A stretch of 64,000 nucleotides of DNA from Planotetraspora thailandica (GTDB lineage: Bacteria > Actinomycetota > Actinomycetes > Streptosporangiales > Streptosporangiaceae). The notes under the pieces were generated by a model. The model did no database searches, had not been told where the DNA came from, and saw only the letters and a program-made list of their open reading frames with translations. Shown piece by piece: positions 25,325 to 33,481 of this stretch (position 1 is its first letter; every line of letters starts with the position of its first letter). The stretch is taken from positions 34,504-98,503 of the forward strand of contig NZ_BOOR01000003.1 of assembly GCF_016863335.1 (NCBI RefSeq). The letters are read 5' to 3'. Made by a program: the position numbers and the translations under genes.

Positions 25325-26061
25325 TCGCCGCCGTCGTGGAGGGCGAGCCCATCACCGTCGCGCAGGTCGAGGCCCGGGTGCGCCGCCTGCGCGCGGGCAG
25401 GCGGGGTGACCTGCTGCCCGCCGACGGCACCACCGAGGGCCGCCAGCTGCGCCGCTGGGTGACGCAGGTCATCGTGACCGAGCGGGTGGTCGCGGGCGAG
25501 GCGGCCCGGCGCGGCGTGACGGCCGCACCCGGGCGGCCCTTCCCGCTCGACGCCGTCGCCCGGCTGGAACTCGGTAGCGTCCTTGCCGCTGTGCTGGCGG
25601 CCGACCCCCTCACGCAGGCGCTCTACCGCGACATGACGGCCGGTGTCACGGTCGGCGACGCGGACGTCCGCGGCTACTTCGCGGCCAACCAGGACAGGTT
25701 CCGGACGAGGCCCGCGCGGCTGGTCACCCACTGGCGCGACGGCCGGCCGGTCAACGGCGGCCGGCCGTACACGGTGTCGGCGGGCGAACTGCCCGAGCCC
25801 GCCGCGCGCGCGGTCTTCTCCGCCTCCGAAGGCGCCCGCATCGGCCCGATCGACGGGCACGTCTTCACCGTCGGCCCGATGCAGGGCCCCGACATCGGCT
25901 TCGACAAGGTGGCTCCGGCGATCAGGGCGTCACTGCTGTCCGCGCGGCGGCGGCGGCAGTTCGCCCTGTGGGCCGGCGTCCACTGTGCCCGGGCGCTCCT
26001 CATGCCCGGTTTCGAACACCCCGGGGATATCGGCCACCCGGACCACACCCACCGCCACTGA
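25321..26061 (+). CDS. SurA/PrsA-like (peptidylprolyl isomerase-related) protein without signal peptide
   Basis: The start is ATG 25321 in an ATGA overlap with the mannosidase. The 246-residue protein begins IAAVVEGEPITVAQVEARVRRLR, which resembles the N-terminal chaperone segment of SurA-type foldases, has a DVRGYFAANQDRF segment typical of the start of parvulin-linked regions, and a LPEPAARAVFSASEGARIGPI stretch. It ends in a His-rich tail (HPDHTHRH). No signal peptide is visible, unlike true SurA/PrsA. The role in a glycan operon is unclear; it may assist folding of the large mannosidase. A full parvulin active site was not confirmed. Confidence 0.6.
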   Translation: MIAAVVEGEPITVAQVEARVRRLRAGRRGDLLPADGTTEGRQLRRWVTQVIVTERVVAGEAARRGVTAAPGRPFPLDAVARLELGSVLAAVLAADPLTQALYRDMTAGVTVGDADVRGYFAANQDRFRTRPARLVTHWRDGRPVNGGRPYTVSAGELPEPAARAVFSASEGARIGPIDGHVFTVGPMQGPDIGFDKVAPAIRASLLSARRRRQFALWAGVHCARALLMPGFEHPGDIGHPDHTHRH

Positions 26062-26071
26062 GAGGCCCCCC

Positions 26072-28846
26072 ATGAGAAGACCGCGAAGAGCAGTCTTAGC
26101 CGCCGCTCTCACCGTCGCCCTCACCGCCACGCTGGTGGCCGCGCAACCGGCCGGCGCGGCGACCCCGACGCCCGACCAGCAATGGGCCCAGGTCCAGCAG
26201 CTCGTCGGCGCGATCAAAGGACGCTGGACCAACCAGGCGTACACCGGCGCGGTCAGCCGCTCCATGCCCGACACCGCGCTGCTCGGCAACGGCGACGTCG
26301 GCGTCACCTCCGCGGGAGGCGATGGGTACAAGACCTTCTACATCTCCAAGGGGAACTTCTGGACCGGCAACCCCGGCCCGTCGTTCGTCGCGCTCGGCGC
26401 GGTGACGATCACCCCGGCGTCCGGCACCGGCTCCGGCTCCGGCAACCTCGCGCTCGGGGCCACGGCCACGGCGTCGAGCTCGCACCCGTCGTTCCCGCCG
26501 GCCAGGGCGGTCAACGGCGGATGGGCGTCCGGCTATGAGGGCTGGGTGTCCGACATCGGCAAGCCGCAGACCCTCACCCTCGACCTCGGCACCGCCAAGA
26601 CCTTCAGCCGGTACGTCCTGCGGCACGACGCCGCGGCCCGCCCGGCCGAGACGGCCAACAACACCAAGAACTGGACTCTCCAGGTCAGCTCGAACAATTC
26701 GACGTGGACCACCGTCGACACCGTCACCGGCAACACCGCGAACGTCACCGACCGGACCTTCGCCACGCAGACCGCGCGCTACCTGCGGCTGAACGTCACC
26801 GAGCCGACCCAGGGCACCACGACCGACTCGATCAACAACCCCCGCGCCCGCATCGGCCAGTTCGAGCTGTACGACGGGACCGGGCCCACCACACCGTCGG
26901 GGCCGTTCACCGAGGAGCAGAACATCCTCAAGGGCGACGTCGAGACCTCGATGACGATCGGCGGCACCCCCGTCGCGATGACGACCTGGACAGGCGCTGA
27001 CGACAACCTCGTGGTCACCCGCGTCAGGTCGCTCGGCTCGTCCGCCGTGCGGCTGAAGGTGCAGACCTCCACCGGCTCACCCGAACCCCGCTCCGGCTTC
27101 ACTAGCACGTCCGGCGTCTCGGGCAACACGGTGTGGGCCACCCGCCAGACGGCGTCCGGGTCGCGATGGGTGTCCCGGGCCTCCCTCGCCAGCCGCGTCG
27201 TCGGCGGCAGTCTCGTGGGCACACCCACGGCGAGCGGTGCAGCCGGCTCCTTCACCTTCGACCTTCCCGCGGGCCAGACCGTGAACATCGTCACCGGCGT
27301 CGCCGGAGGCGGCCCCAACCCGGCCGACCCCGCCCCCGCCGCGCGCACGCTGGCCGACGGGCAGAGCGCCTCCACGCTCGACACCCTCTACAACGCGCAC
27401 GTCGACTGGTGGAAGCAGTACTGGCTGAAGTCGTACGTCGACCTCGACGACGACACGCTGGAGCGCTACTACTACGGCTCGCTCTACCTGCTCGGCTCGG
27501 CCAGCCGGGCCGGCAAGACCGCCCCCGGTCTGTACGGCATCTGGGCGACCAGCGACTTCCCGCAGTTCAGCGGGGACATGCACCTCAACTACAACTGGAT
27601 GGCCAACTTCTACGGCACCTACTCCAGCAACCGGCCCGAACTGGCCCTGCCGTACTTCGACCTGGTGACGGCCTACCTGCCCGAGGCCAGGCGGCGGGCG
27701 CAGCAGGACCTCACCCGCGTCAAGTCCGACTACGTCAGCAGGCGCTTCCCCAGCGGCGGCGTGCCCGGGGGCGTGCTCTTCCCGGTCGGCATCGCGCCGT
27801 TCGGCTCCACCGCCGACGACAACTACCACCAGCAGGTGGCGAACTCCCTGTTCACCGCCACGCAGTACATCTCGTACTACGACTACACGCAGGACCGGGC
27901 GTTCCTGCAGAACACCGCCTACCCCTTCATGAAGGAGGTGGCGACGTTCTTCCGGTACTACCTGGAGTACGACGCCGCCGCCCAGCGGTACGTCCTGTGG
28001 TCGGGCCCGCACGAGGGCACCTGGGGCAGGAACTCCAGCCCTGACATCGGACTGCTCAAGCACCTGCTGACCTCGCTGATCAATGCGAGCGTCGAACTCG
28101 GCGTCGACGCCGCCGACCGCGCCACCTGGCAGGACATCCTGTCCAAACTTCCGCCCACCCCCAAGACCACCTACAACGGGCAGACGGTCTACGCGCTCGC
28201 CGACCCGGGCACGATCACCGGCGGCGACACCCGCGACATCCACCCGGGCGACAACACCGTCAACCTGGAGTTCATCCACCCTGGCGAGGTGCTCGGGATC
28301 AACGGGAGCGCCGCCAACCGGCAGACCGCCATCACCACGCTCGACGTCATGAACTCCTGGGGCCAGGACAACAGCTTCCCGAAGGTCTTCACCCAGGCCG
28401 CCCGCGTCGGCTACCCCGCCCAGAGCCTCATCGACAAGCTGAAGGCCCAGATCAGCGCGAAGACGGCGCCCAACCTGCGCATCACCGACCCCTTCCACGG
28501 ATTGGAGAAGACCGGGGCCGTCGAGGCGATCGACAACATGCTCCTGCAGAGCGACGGCGGCGTCATGCGGGTCTTCCCCGTCTGGCCGGCCGCCAAGAAC
28601 GCCTCGTTCGTCAAGCTCCGCGACAAGGGCGGCATGCTCGTCTCCAGCGCCCGCAGCGGGGGACAGGTGTCCTACGTCGACATCACCAGCCTGGCGGGCA
28701 AGGCCGTACGGCTGCAGAACCCGTGGCCGGGACGGACCGTCACAGTGACCAGGTCGGGCGGGGGCACGGTCGCCTTCACCGTGAGCAACGACCAGATCAA
28801 CTTCTCCACCCAGAGCGGCACGACCTACACGATCACCGCCGCCTGA
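26072..28846 (+). CDS. Secreted GH95-like glycoside hydrolase with F5/8 type C domain
   Basis: The start is ATG 26072, opening with a Sec signal (MRRPRRAVLAAALTVAL, cleavage near AGAA). The 924-residue product has an N-terminal sandwich (LLGNGDVGVTS), an inserted discoidin/CBM32-like domain (about residues 127-270: NLALGATATASSSHPS, WVSDIGKPQTLTLDLG, ARYLRLNVTEP) and a helical barrel. DMHLNYNWMANFYGTYSSNRPE and DNMLLQSDGGVMRVFPVWP match the catalytic region of GH95-type proteins, which include alpha-L-fucosidases and galactosidases. It would act outside the cell, releasing sugars from glycans before import. The exact specificity cannot be assigned. Confidence 0.72.
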   Translation: MRRPRRAVLAAALTVALTATLVAAQPAGAATPTPDQQWAQVQQLVGAIKGRWTNQAYTGAVSRSMPDTALLGNGDVGVTSAGGDGYKTFYISKGNFWTGNPGPSFVALGAVTITPASGTGSGSGNLALGATATASSSHPSFPPARAVNGGWASGYEGWVSDIGKPQTLTLDLGTAKTFSRYVLRHDAAARPAETANNTKNWTLQVSSNNSTWTTVDTVTGNTANVTDRTFATQTARYLRLNVTEPTQGTTTDSINNPRARIGQFELYDGTGPTTPSGPFTEEQNILKGDVETSMTIGGTPVAMTTWTGADDNLVVTRVRSLGSSAVRLKVQTSTGSPEPRSGFTSTSGVSGNTVWATRQTASGSRWVSRASLASRVVGGSLVGTPTASGAAGSFTFDLPAGQTVNIVTGVAGGGPNPADPAPAARTLADGQSASTLDTLYNAHVDWWKQYWLKSYVDLDDDTLERYYYGSLYLLGSASRAGKTAPGLYGIWATSDFPQFSGDMHLNYNWMANFYGTYSSNRPELALPYFDLVTAYLPEARRRAQQDLTRVKSDYVSRRFPSGGVPGGVLFPVGIAPFGSTADDNYHQQVANSLFTATQYISYYDYTQDRAFLQNTAYPFMKEVATFFRYYLEYDAAAQRYVLWSGPHEGTWGRNSSPDIGLLKHLLTSLINASVELGVDAADRATWQDILSKLPPTPKTTYNGQTVYALADPGTITGGDTRDIHPGDNTVNLEFIHPGEVLGINGSAANRQTAITTLDVMNSWGQDNSFPKVFTQAARVGYPAQSLIDKLKAQISAKTAPNLRITDPFHGLEKTGAVEAIDNMLLQSDGGVMRVFPVWPAAKNASFVKLRDKGGMLVSSARSGGQVSYVDITSLAGKAVRLQNPWPGRTVTVTRSGGGTVAFTVSNDQINFSTQSGTTYTITAA

Positions 28847-28855
28847 CCCTGCGAG

Positions 28856-28891
28856 ACCCGGCCGGGGATGGTGACGCATCCCCGGCCGGGT
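28856..28891. terminator. 15-bp perfect-stem terminator at the end of the glycan operon
   Basis: Arms 28856-28870 and 28877-28891 are exact reverse complements around a 6-base loop (gtgacg). It lies between the convergent GH95-like gene and the hypothetical exported-protein gene. Confidence 0.7.
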
Positions 28892-28908
28892 GGTCCACGC
28901 CTCCCGGC

Positions 28909-29817
28909 TCAGGCGAGGCGGTGGCGGCCCGACGTGCGGGCCGTGGGCACACCGCCTTCCAGCGGGATGGAATTCCTCTGCTCCGAGCGGGCCCGCCGCG
29001 CCGAGACGACGCGCGTCGCCAGCACCGCCGACAGCAGCAGCGCCGCCGTCAGTGCGGTCCCCGCCGCGTCGTACGGCCGGGCCGGGCGCACCGCCGGATC
29101 ACGCTTGACCGCCCCGACCAGTCCGGGGATGTCCTGGCCCGGCCACAACATGGGGATGTCGCCGCTCATGTCGGGATTGATCGGGGGAGTGGCGGCGATG
29201 GCATGGCCGCCCACCGGCGTGAGGCGCGGCAGCTGAACCGGGCGGGACGGGTCGACAGGAAGGGTTCCCGCAGGCGTCCTCGCCGGGGGCTTCGGCGTCG
29301 GCCGCACGCCGCCGGGGGACCCCGCCGGAGGCGTCGCAGGCTCGTCCTCCCCGCAACCCTCGCCGCCGACCAGGGGCAGACATGGACTCGGAAGGGGCAC
29401 GGGCCCAACGGAGGGAGGGGGCTGGCCACCCGACCCGCCCTTCAACCCATCCGTCACCGTACCGACCGCGCCGTCCACCGCGTCGAGGGTCGAATCCACG
29501 GTGTCGTCCACGGCTCCGCCGACCTCGTCGACAGCACCGCCGACGCCACCCGTCACGGCGCCGACCACGTCGTCCACACCACCGGTCAGCTTGTCCGTCG
29601 TTCCACCCGTGACGTCGTCCACGGTGTCGGTCAGGCCGTCGACCGTCTTGCCCACGCCACCGAGGATCGAGCACAGGCCGCCCGTCACCGAGGAGACCAG
29701 GCCGTTGCCCGTGCAGTCGGCATACGCCGGTTGGGCCGCCATCAGGGGAAGCCCGCCGCCCAGAGCGATCGCCAACGCCCCGGCAGAAATCGCGGAGGCA
29801 TTACGTGCGATCCCCAT
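28909..29817 (-). CDS. Exported low-complexity protein with C-terminal membrane anchor
   Basis: I do not recognise this 302-residue protein. It has an N-terminal signal peptide (ISAGALAIALGGGLPLMAAQPAYA), then a Val/Gly/Asp/Thr-rich low-complexity stretch (about residues 40-135) with degenerate units such as GGVDDVV, GAVDEVGG and DAVDGAVGTV. A Pro-rich segment follows (about 140-220), then a hydrophobic helix near 262-280 (AGTALTAALLLSAVLATRVV) and a basic tail. Four cysteines (CTGNG, LCSIL, PCLPL, GCGED) could form disulphides outside the cell. Secreted, membrane-anchored proteins of this kind in actinomycetes are often linked to the cell surface or sporulation, but no role is established. 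Confidence 0.75.
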   Translation of the reverse strand: MGIARNASAISAGALAIALGGGLPLMAAQPAYADCTGNGLVSSVTGGLCSILGGVGKTVDGLTDTVDDVTGGTTDKLTGGVDDVVGAVTGGVGGAVDEVGGAVDDTVDSTLDAVDGAVGTVTDGLKGGSGGQPPPSVGPVPLPSPCLPLVGGEGCGEDEPATPPAGSPGGVRPTPKPPARTPAGTLPVDPSRPVQLPRLTPVGGHAIAATPPINPDMSGDIPMLWPGQDIPGLVGAVKRDPAVRPARPYDAAGTALTAALLLSAVLATRVVSARRARSEQRNSIPLEGGVPTARTSGRHRLA

Positions 29818-29942
29818 CTGTCCCCTTCCGTCACGTTAACTTCGTCCCTCGCTACTCTTGCTACTCTTCGCCGGAGCACCAAGTTGTGCAGCGCTAAGTT
29901 GCGATTCGGTATCGATGCGTGATACGCGAATTAGACTCTCGT

Positions 29943-30178
29943 TTTTATTGCGCGAGCTCCGCTCGCGCGGGCTCGGGCGCTGTGTTTGATTGCGCTCGCT
30001 CCGCTCGCGCGGCGAGGGGCGCCTTCAGTCCGCTTCTTCCCTCGTCGTTCGGGGTCGCTCGTTCCTCGCTCCCCGCTCACTCCTCAGTCCAGAAGCGGCC
30101 GCGCCCCTCGCGGCCACCTTGTGCCAGATCGGAGCTGGCCGCGCCCTCGCATTCACCTTGTGCACGGGCACAAGGCTT
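29943..30178. repeat. Left copy of a long inverted repeat (hairpins plus GC-rich ~40-bp units)
   Basis: This gene-free stretch starts with two short units, TTTTATTGCGCGAG-type and TTTGATTGCGCTCG-type, each followed by a GC hairpin such as GCGCGAG/CTCGCGC (29950-29968). A Ser/Arg-like CTCG-rich segment follows, then CTCAGTCCAG (30083-30092) and two units of the form GGCCGCGCCCCTCGC...CACCTTGTG (to about 30163). From about 29978 the whole is homologous, in reverse orientation, to 32285-32505. No gene is supported between 29818 and 30268. Confidence 0.7.
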
Positions 30179-30268
30179 CGCCCCCTCGATTACGTGATGG
30201 ATATCGCGAGGGGCGCTGGATTTGATTGCGAGGGGCGAGAGCCGGCCAATGGCCTTTCGCAGGGCCGT

Positions 30269-30766
30269 CTAGCTGGTACGGAGGGAAGGGTCTGCCGTCG
30301 CCTGAATCTCTCTGCCCACCGCGCACGCGTCGTCGGTGGGATCGGTCGAGTTGGCGCGGTCCGCGATACGGCCGAGGAACTGCCAGAACACGGCCTGCTC
30401 CTCTGCCGTCAGGTCGGCCAGCATGTGCCGTTCAACCTCGCGGAGGCGGCGTTGCACGCTCTCCCACAGTTCGCGGCCGCGATCGGTCACGACGATGACG
30501 CGGTTGCGGCGGTCGGTCGGGTCGGCGCGCCGCTCGACCAGGCCGGCCGCCTCGAGGTCGTCGACCAAATAGGTCATCACGGTCTTGTTCACGCCGTGCC
30601 GCTGAGCGAGTTGGATCTGGCTCCCGGCCCGCCCGTGCACGGCGTCGGAGATCACATGGTAGCCGCGGGTGCCGCCCGGCAGATCCTCAAGCACGGCCGT
30701 GGAGGCCTTGGCGTACCAGCGATAGACGAGCCCCAACGTGAGGCCGAGGTCGTCTGTTCCGGACAT
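30269..30766 (-). CDS. MarR family transcriptional regulator
   Basis: The 165-residue product has the MarR winged helix: helices in QIQLAQRHGVNKTVMTYLVDDLEAAGLVER and the wing DPTDRRNRVIVVTDRG (about residues 80-97), flanked by dimerisation helices. TAGGAT ends 6 bases before the ATG at 30766, suggesting a leaderless mRNA. It is divergent from the hemerythrin-luciferase pair, with an inverted repeat in the gap, so it most likely represses that pair and itself. MarR proteins commonly respond to phenolics, oxidants or metals; the signal here is unknown. Confidence 0.93.
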   Translation of the reverse strand: MSGTDDLGLTLGLVYRWYAKASTAVLEDLPGGTRGYHVISDAVHGRAGSQIQLAQRHGVNKTVMTYLVDDLEAAGLVERRADPTDRRNRVIVVTDRGRELWESVQRRLREVERHMLADLTAEEQAVFWQFLGRIADRANSTDPTDDACAVGREIQATADPSLRTS

Positions 30767-30772
30767 GGGGCC

Positions 30773-30826
30773 ATCCTACTCCACGAAGACGATCCCATAA
30801 GTGAATGATCCATTCGACGGATCGTT
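30773..30826. promoter_or_regulatory. MarR -10 box and candidate MarR operator
   Basis: TAGGAT (30778-30773, minus) lies 6 bases before the marR-type ATG. AATGATCC (30804-30811) and GGATCGTT (30819-30826) form an 8-bp inverted repeat with one mismatch and a 7-base centre, a suitable MarR site between the divergent genes. Confidence 0.5.
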
Positions 30827-30863
30827 AAGTTTGCGTATTATCTGCTTCGGAGGTGACTAGAGC

Positions 30864-31370
30864 ATGACTAACGCCAACGAGGTGGCCGGCCGGCTGTTCC
30901 TGGAGTTCAAAGCGGTACACGACCGCATCCGGAGCGACATCGCCCGTTGCCGCCGGCTCGCCGCCGACGCAGCCGCGGGGGCCGACGCTTCCGCTCTGCG
31001 CGCGGGAGTGGATCAGCTGCGCAGCAATGGCCTGCTGTTCCAGTTACGGGTGAACTGCCTGCAGGCATGCGGGTTCGTCCACATGCACCACCGTGGTGAG
31101 GACGCCATGCTGTTCCCCTCGGTCCGCGCGGCCGCGCCCGAGCTGAGCGCCGTGGTGGACAAGCTGGAGGCCGACCACCGCGTGGTTTCCGACCTGCTCG
31201 ACGAGGTGGAGAGCGCGGCGACCGGCGTGGCGCGCGACCAGAAGAGCCGACAGCGCCTTGCAGACGCGCTCGAATCCCTCAGCGGGCATCTGCTCCAGCA
31301 CCTGTCCTACGAGGAGAAGATGCTGGCCCCAGTGATCAACAATTGGAAGAGGTGGCCCTTCTATGGCTGA
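30864..31370 (+). CDS. Hemerythrin domain-containing protein
   Basis: The start is ATG 30864 with CGGAGGTGA upstream. The 168-residue, all-helical protein has the hemerythrin pattern of iron ligands: His in FKAVHDRIR (helix 1), MHHRGEDAMLFP (His and Glu, helix 2), EADHRVVSDLLDEV (His, helix 3) and HLLQHLSYEEKML (His and Glu, helix 4). It has an insertion between helices 1 and 2 (about residues 35-70). Such domains bind a di-iron centre and sense or carry oxygen, or react with peroxide and NO. It overlaps the luciferase-like gene by 8 bp and is therefore its coupled partner. Confidence 0.88.
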   Translation: MTNANEVAGRLFLEFKAVHDRIRSDIARCRRLAADAAAGADASALRAGVDQLRSNGLLFQLRVNCLQACGFVHMHHRGEDAMLFPSVRAAAPELSAVVDKLEADHRVVSDLLDEVESAATGVARDQKSRQRLADALESLSGHLLQHLSYEEKMLAPVINNWKRWPFYG

Positions 31371-32274
31371 CTATGGAGCCCCGCTGCGGTTCGGGCTGTC
31401 CGTCACGCCGGACGCGGAAAATCTGTCCGACATCATCGAACTGACCCGTGCCGTGGAGGAGGCAGGGCTCGACCTCATCGCGATCCAAGACCACCCCTAC
31501 CAACCTGCGTACTTCGACACCTGGACCCTCATCACCCATCTGGCCGCCCACACCAGCCGCATCCGGTTCATCCCGGACGTGCTCAACCTGGCGCTGCGCC
31601 CGCCGGCGATGCTCGCCAAGGCGGCTGTCACCCTCGATGTGCTCAGCGGCGGCCGCTTCGACCTCGCTGTCGGCGCAGGAGGGTACGCACCACTCGTCGA
31701 GGGCATGGGCGGCACGGGCCTCACGGGTGGCGCCCTCGTGGCCGCGGCCGCCGAGTCGGTGCAGATCCTGCGTCACGCCGTCGACGCCGCGCTGAACAAC
31801 CGGGCCGTCACCTTCTCCGGTGCTCATCACCAGGTGCGCGGCTTCCACCTTGGTCCCGCGCCCGCGCACCGCATCCCGGTCTGGGTCGGCGGCCTACGTC
31901 CGAAGATGCTCGCCCTCACCGGTCGTTACGCCGACGGCTGGATCTGCCCGATCAACACGGGCCTGCCGCCAGAGAAGGTGCCAGAGGCCCAGCGGATCAT
32001 CGACACGGCCGCGAGCGAGGTCGGACGCCAGCCCCAGGACGTCCGGCGCCTGTACAACATCCTCGGCTCGATCGGGCCTCATGTCGGCGGCCCAGGCCTC
32101 AACGGCCCAGTCGAGTTGTGGGTGGACACCCTCACCGAGTGGGTCGTCGACCTCGGTTTCGACAGCATGATCTTCTGGCCCGCCGCGCCGTCGGCCGACC
32201 AGGTCCGCCTGTTCGCCGATGAGGTGGTCCCCCAGGTCCGTCAGCGCGTCGCGGAAATCCGCCAGCGCAAATGA
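31363..32274 (+). CDS. Luciferase-like (LLM class) flavin- or F420-dependent oxidoreductase
   Basis: The 303-residue protein is a TIM barrel of the bacterial luciferase family: RFGLSVTPDAENL at the start, GLDLIAIQDHPYQP, VLSGGRFDLAVGAGG and IPVWVGGLRPKMLALTGRYADGWI near the C-terminus. In mycothiol-making actinomycetes most such proteins use F420, but FMN use cannot be excluded. The substrate is unknown. It starts 8 bp inside the hemerythrin gene, so the two are translated together, and a di-iron oxygen-binding partner is unusual for this family. Confidence 0.9.
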   Translation: MADYGAPLRFGLSVTPDAENLSDIIELTRAVEEAGLDLIAIQDHPYQPAYFDTWTLITHLAAHTSRIRFIPDVLNLALRPPAMLAKAAVTLDVLSGGRFDLAVGAGGYAPLVEGMGGTGLTGGALVAAAAESVQILRHAVDAALNNRAVTFSGAHHQVRGFHLGPAPAHRIPVWVGGLRPKMLALTGRYADGWICPINTGLPPEKVPEAQRIIDTAASEVGRQPQDVRRLYNILGSIGPHVGGPGLNGPVELWVDTLTEWVVDLGFDSMIFWPAAPSADQVRLFADEVVPQVRQRVAEIRQRK

Positions 32275-32284
32275 AGGCCGCCGC

Positions 32285-32505
32285 CACAAGCTGCATGCGA
32301 GGGCCGTGGCCGGTTCTGGTGGGCGCACAAGGTGGATTCGAGGGGCGCGGCCGGCTCTGGCGGGCCACAAGGTGTGAATGCGAGGGCGCGGCCGGGATCT
32401 GGACTGAGGAACGCCCGCAGCGAGGGACGAGCGAGGACGTGACGAGGGAAGACCCGGCCTCAAAGCGCCACGAGCCGCCGCGCCGGAGGCGCGGCAATTA
32501 AACAC
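32285..32505. repeat. Right copy of the long inverted repeat
   Basis: Read on the minus strand, this stretch gives CGCTGTGTTTAATTGC, a GCCGCGCC/GGCGCGGC hairpin (32477-32495), CTTCCCTCGTC...CTCAGTCCAG (about 32453-32398), then three tandem units of about 38-40 bp containing GGCCGCGCCCTCGCATTCACACCTTGTG-like sequence. The same order occurs on the plus strand at 29978-30163. The repeat starts immediately after the aldo/keto reductase stop codon and ends 11 bp from the luciferase-like gene. Confidence 0.7.
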
Positions 32506-32510
32506 AGCGA

Positions 32511-33446
32511 TTAAACACTCACGTCGTCGAGGGCGTCGCGTATTTCGCGAGGGAGGGTGAGGTCTTCGGCTTCGAGTACGCCGAGCAGTTGGGCGTGGGT
32601 GCGTGCGCCGACGATGGCCGACGACACGCCCGGCCGGTCGCGGACCCACGCGAGGGCGACCGACAGCGGGGAGACGCCGAGTCCTTCGGCGGCGGTGGTG
32701 ACCGATTCGACGATGCTGCGGCAACGTTCGTCGAGGTAGGGCCGCACGAACTCGGAGAAGTGCGGGGTGGCGGCGCGGGAGTCGGCGGGGATTCCGGTGC
32801 GGTACTTTCCGGTGAGCACGCCACGCCCGAGGGGCGACCAGGCGAGCACTCCCGCCCCGACGTGGTCGGCTGCGGGGAACACCTCCACCTCGGCGTCGCG
32901 GGCGAGCAGGGAGTACTCGACCTGGGCGGCCACGATGGGTGCGCGGGTCTGGCCGCATCGTTGCCAGACCGCGGCGGCGGCGAGTTGCCATCCGGTGTAG
33001 TTGCAGGCCCCGGCGTATGCCGTACGGCCGCTTGAGACGGCGAGGTCGACGGCGGCGAGCGTCTCCTCCAAGGGGATGGCGGGGTCGAACGCGTGCATCT
33101 GCCACAGGTCGACCTCGTCGAGGCCGAGCCGCGCCAGGGAGGCGTCGAGGGCTCTGATGAGGTGGCGGCGGGAGCCGTCGCGGCCCCCGTCGGCGTTCAG
33201 CACGGCCTTGGTGGCGATCACGAGGTCGGAACGGGGGACGACGTCGCGGATCAACCGGCCGATGAGGCGCTCGGCGTCGCCTCCGCCGTAGACGTCGGCG
33301 GTGTCGATCAGCGTGCCCCCGGCGTCGGCGAAGGCGGTGAGTTGTGCCGTCGCCTCTTCGGCGGACGTGTCGCGGGCCCAGGTCATCGTGCCGAGCCCGA
33401 TCCTTGACACCGACAGTCCGCTGCGCCCGACAAATCGCTGATCCAT
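32511..33446 (-). CDS. Aldo/keto reductase
   Basis: The 311-residue product is an AKR TIM barrel. LIDTADVYGGG carries the catalytic Asp and Tyr, VIATKAV the Lys, and VDLWQMHAFDPAIP the His; SAIVGARTHAQL near the end is part of the NADP-binding segment. It resembles the AKR11/YhdN-like group that reduces aldehydes or phenolic carbonyls; the true substrate is unknown. TAGTCT ends 9 bases before the ATG at 33446. It is divergent from uppP, and its 3' end abuts the right inverted repeat. Confidence 0.93.
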   Translation of the reverse strand: MDQRFVGRSGLSVSRIGLGTMTWARDTSAEEATAQLTAFADAGGTLIDTADVYGGGDAERLIGRLIRDVVPRSDLVIATKAVLNADGGRDGSRRHLIRALDASLARLGLDEVDLWQMHAFDPAIPLEETLAAVDLAVSSGRTAYAGACNYTGWQLAAAAVWQRCGQTRAPIVAAQVEYSLLARDAEVEVFPAADHVGAGVLAWSPLGRGVLTGKYRTGIPADSRAATPHFSEFVRPYLDERCRSIVESVTTAAEGLGVSPLSVALAWVRDRPGVSSAIVGARTHAQLLGVLEAEDLTLPREIRDALDDVSV

Positions 33447-33455
33447 TGCCGGGTA

Positions 33456-33472
33456 AGACTAGCCGATAGGCT
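33456..33472. promoter_or_regulatory. Divergent -10 boxes of the aldo/keto reductase and uppP genes
   Basis: TAGTCT (33461-33456, minus) and TAGGCT (33467-33472, plus) lie back to back, each 9 bases from its start codon. Both transcripts would be leaderless or nearly so. Confidence 0.45.
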
Positions 33473-33481
33473 GTCCGGACC

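Noticed and set aside
32285..32400. CRISPR-like direct repeats of about 40 bp
   Set aside because: The units are imperfect, GC-rich and adjacent, without unique spacers; they belong to the dispersed inverted repeat.
29818..32510. Insertion sequence or transposon
   Set aside because: No transposase, no short target duplication and no terminal repeat of IS type could be identified; only long imperfect inverted repeats are present.
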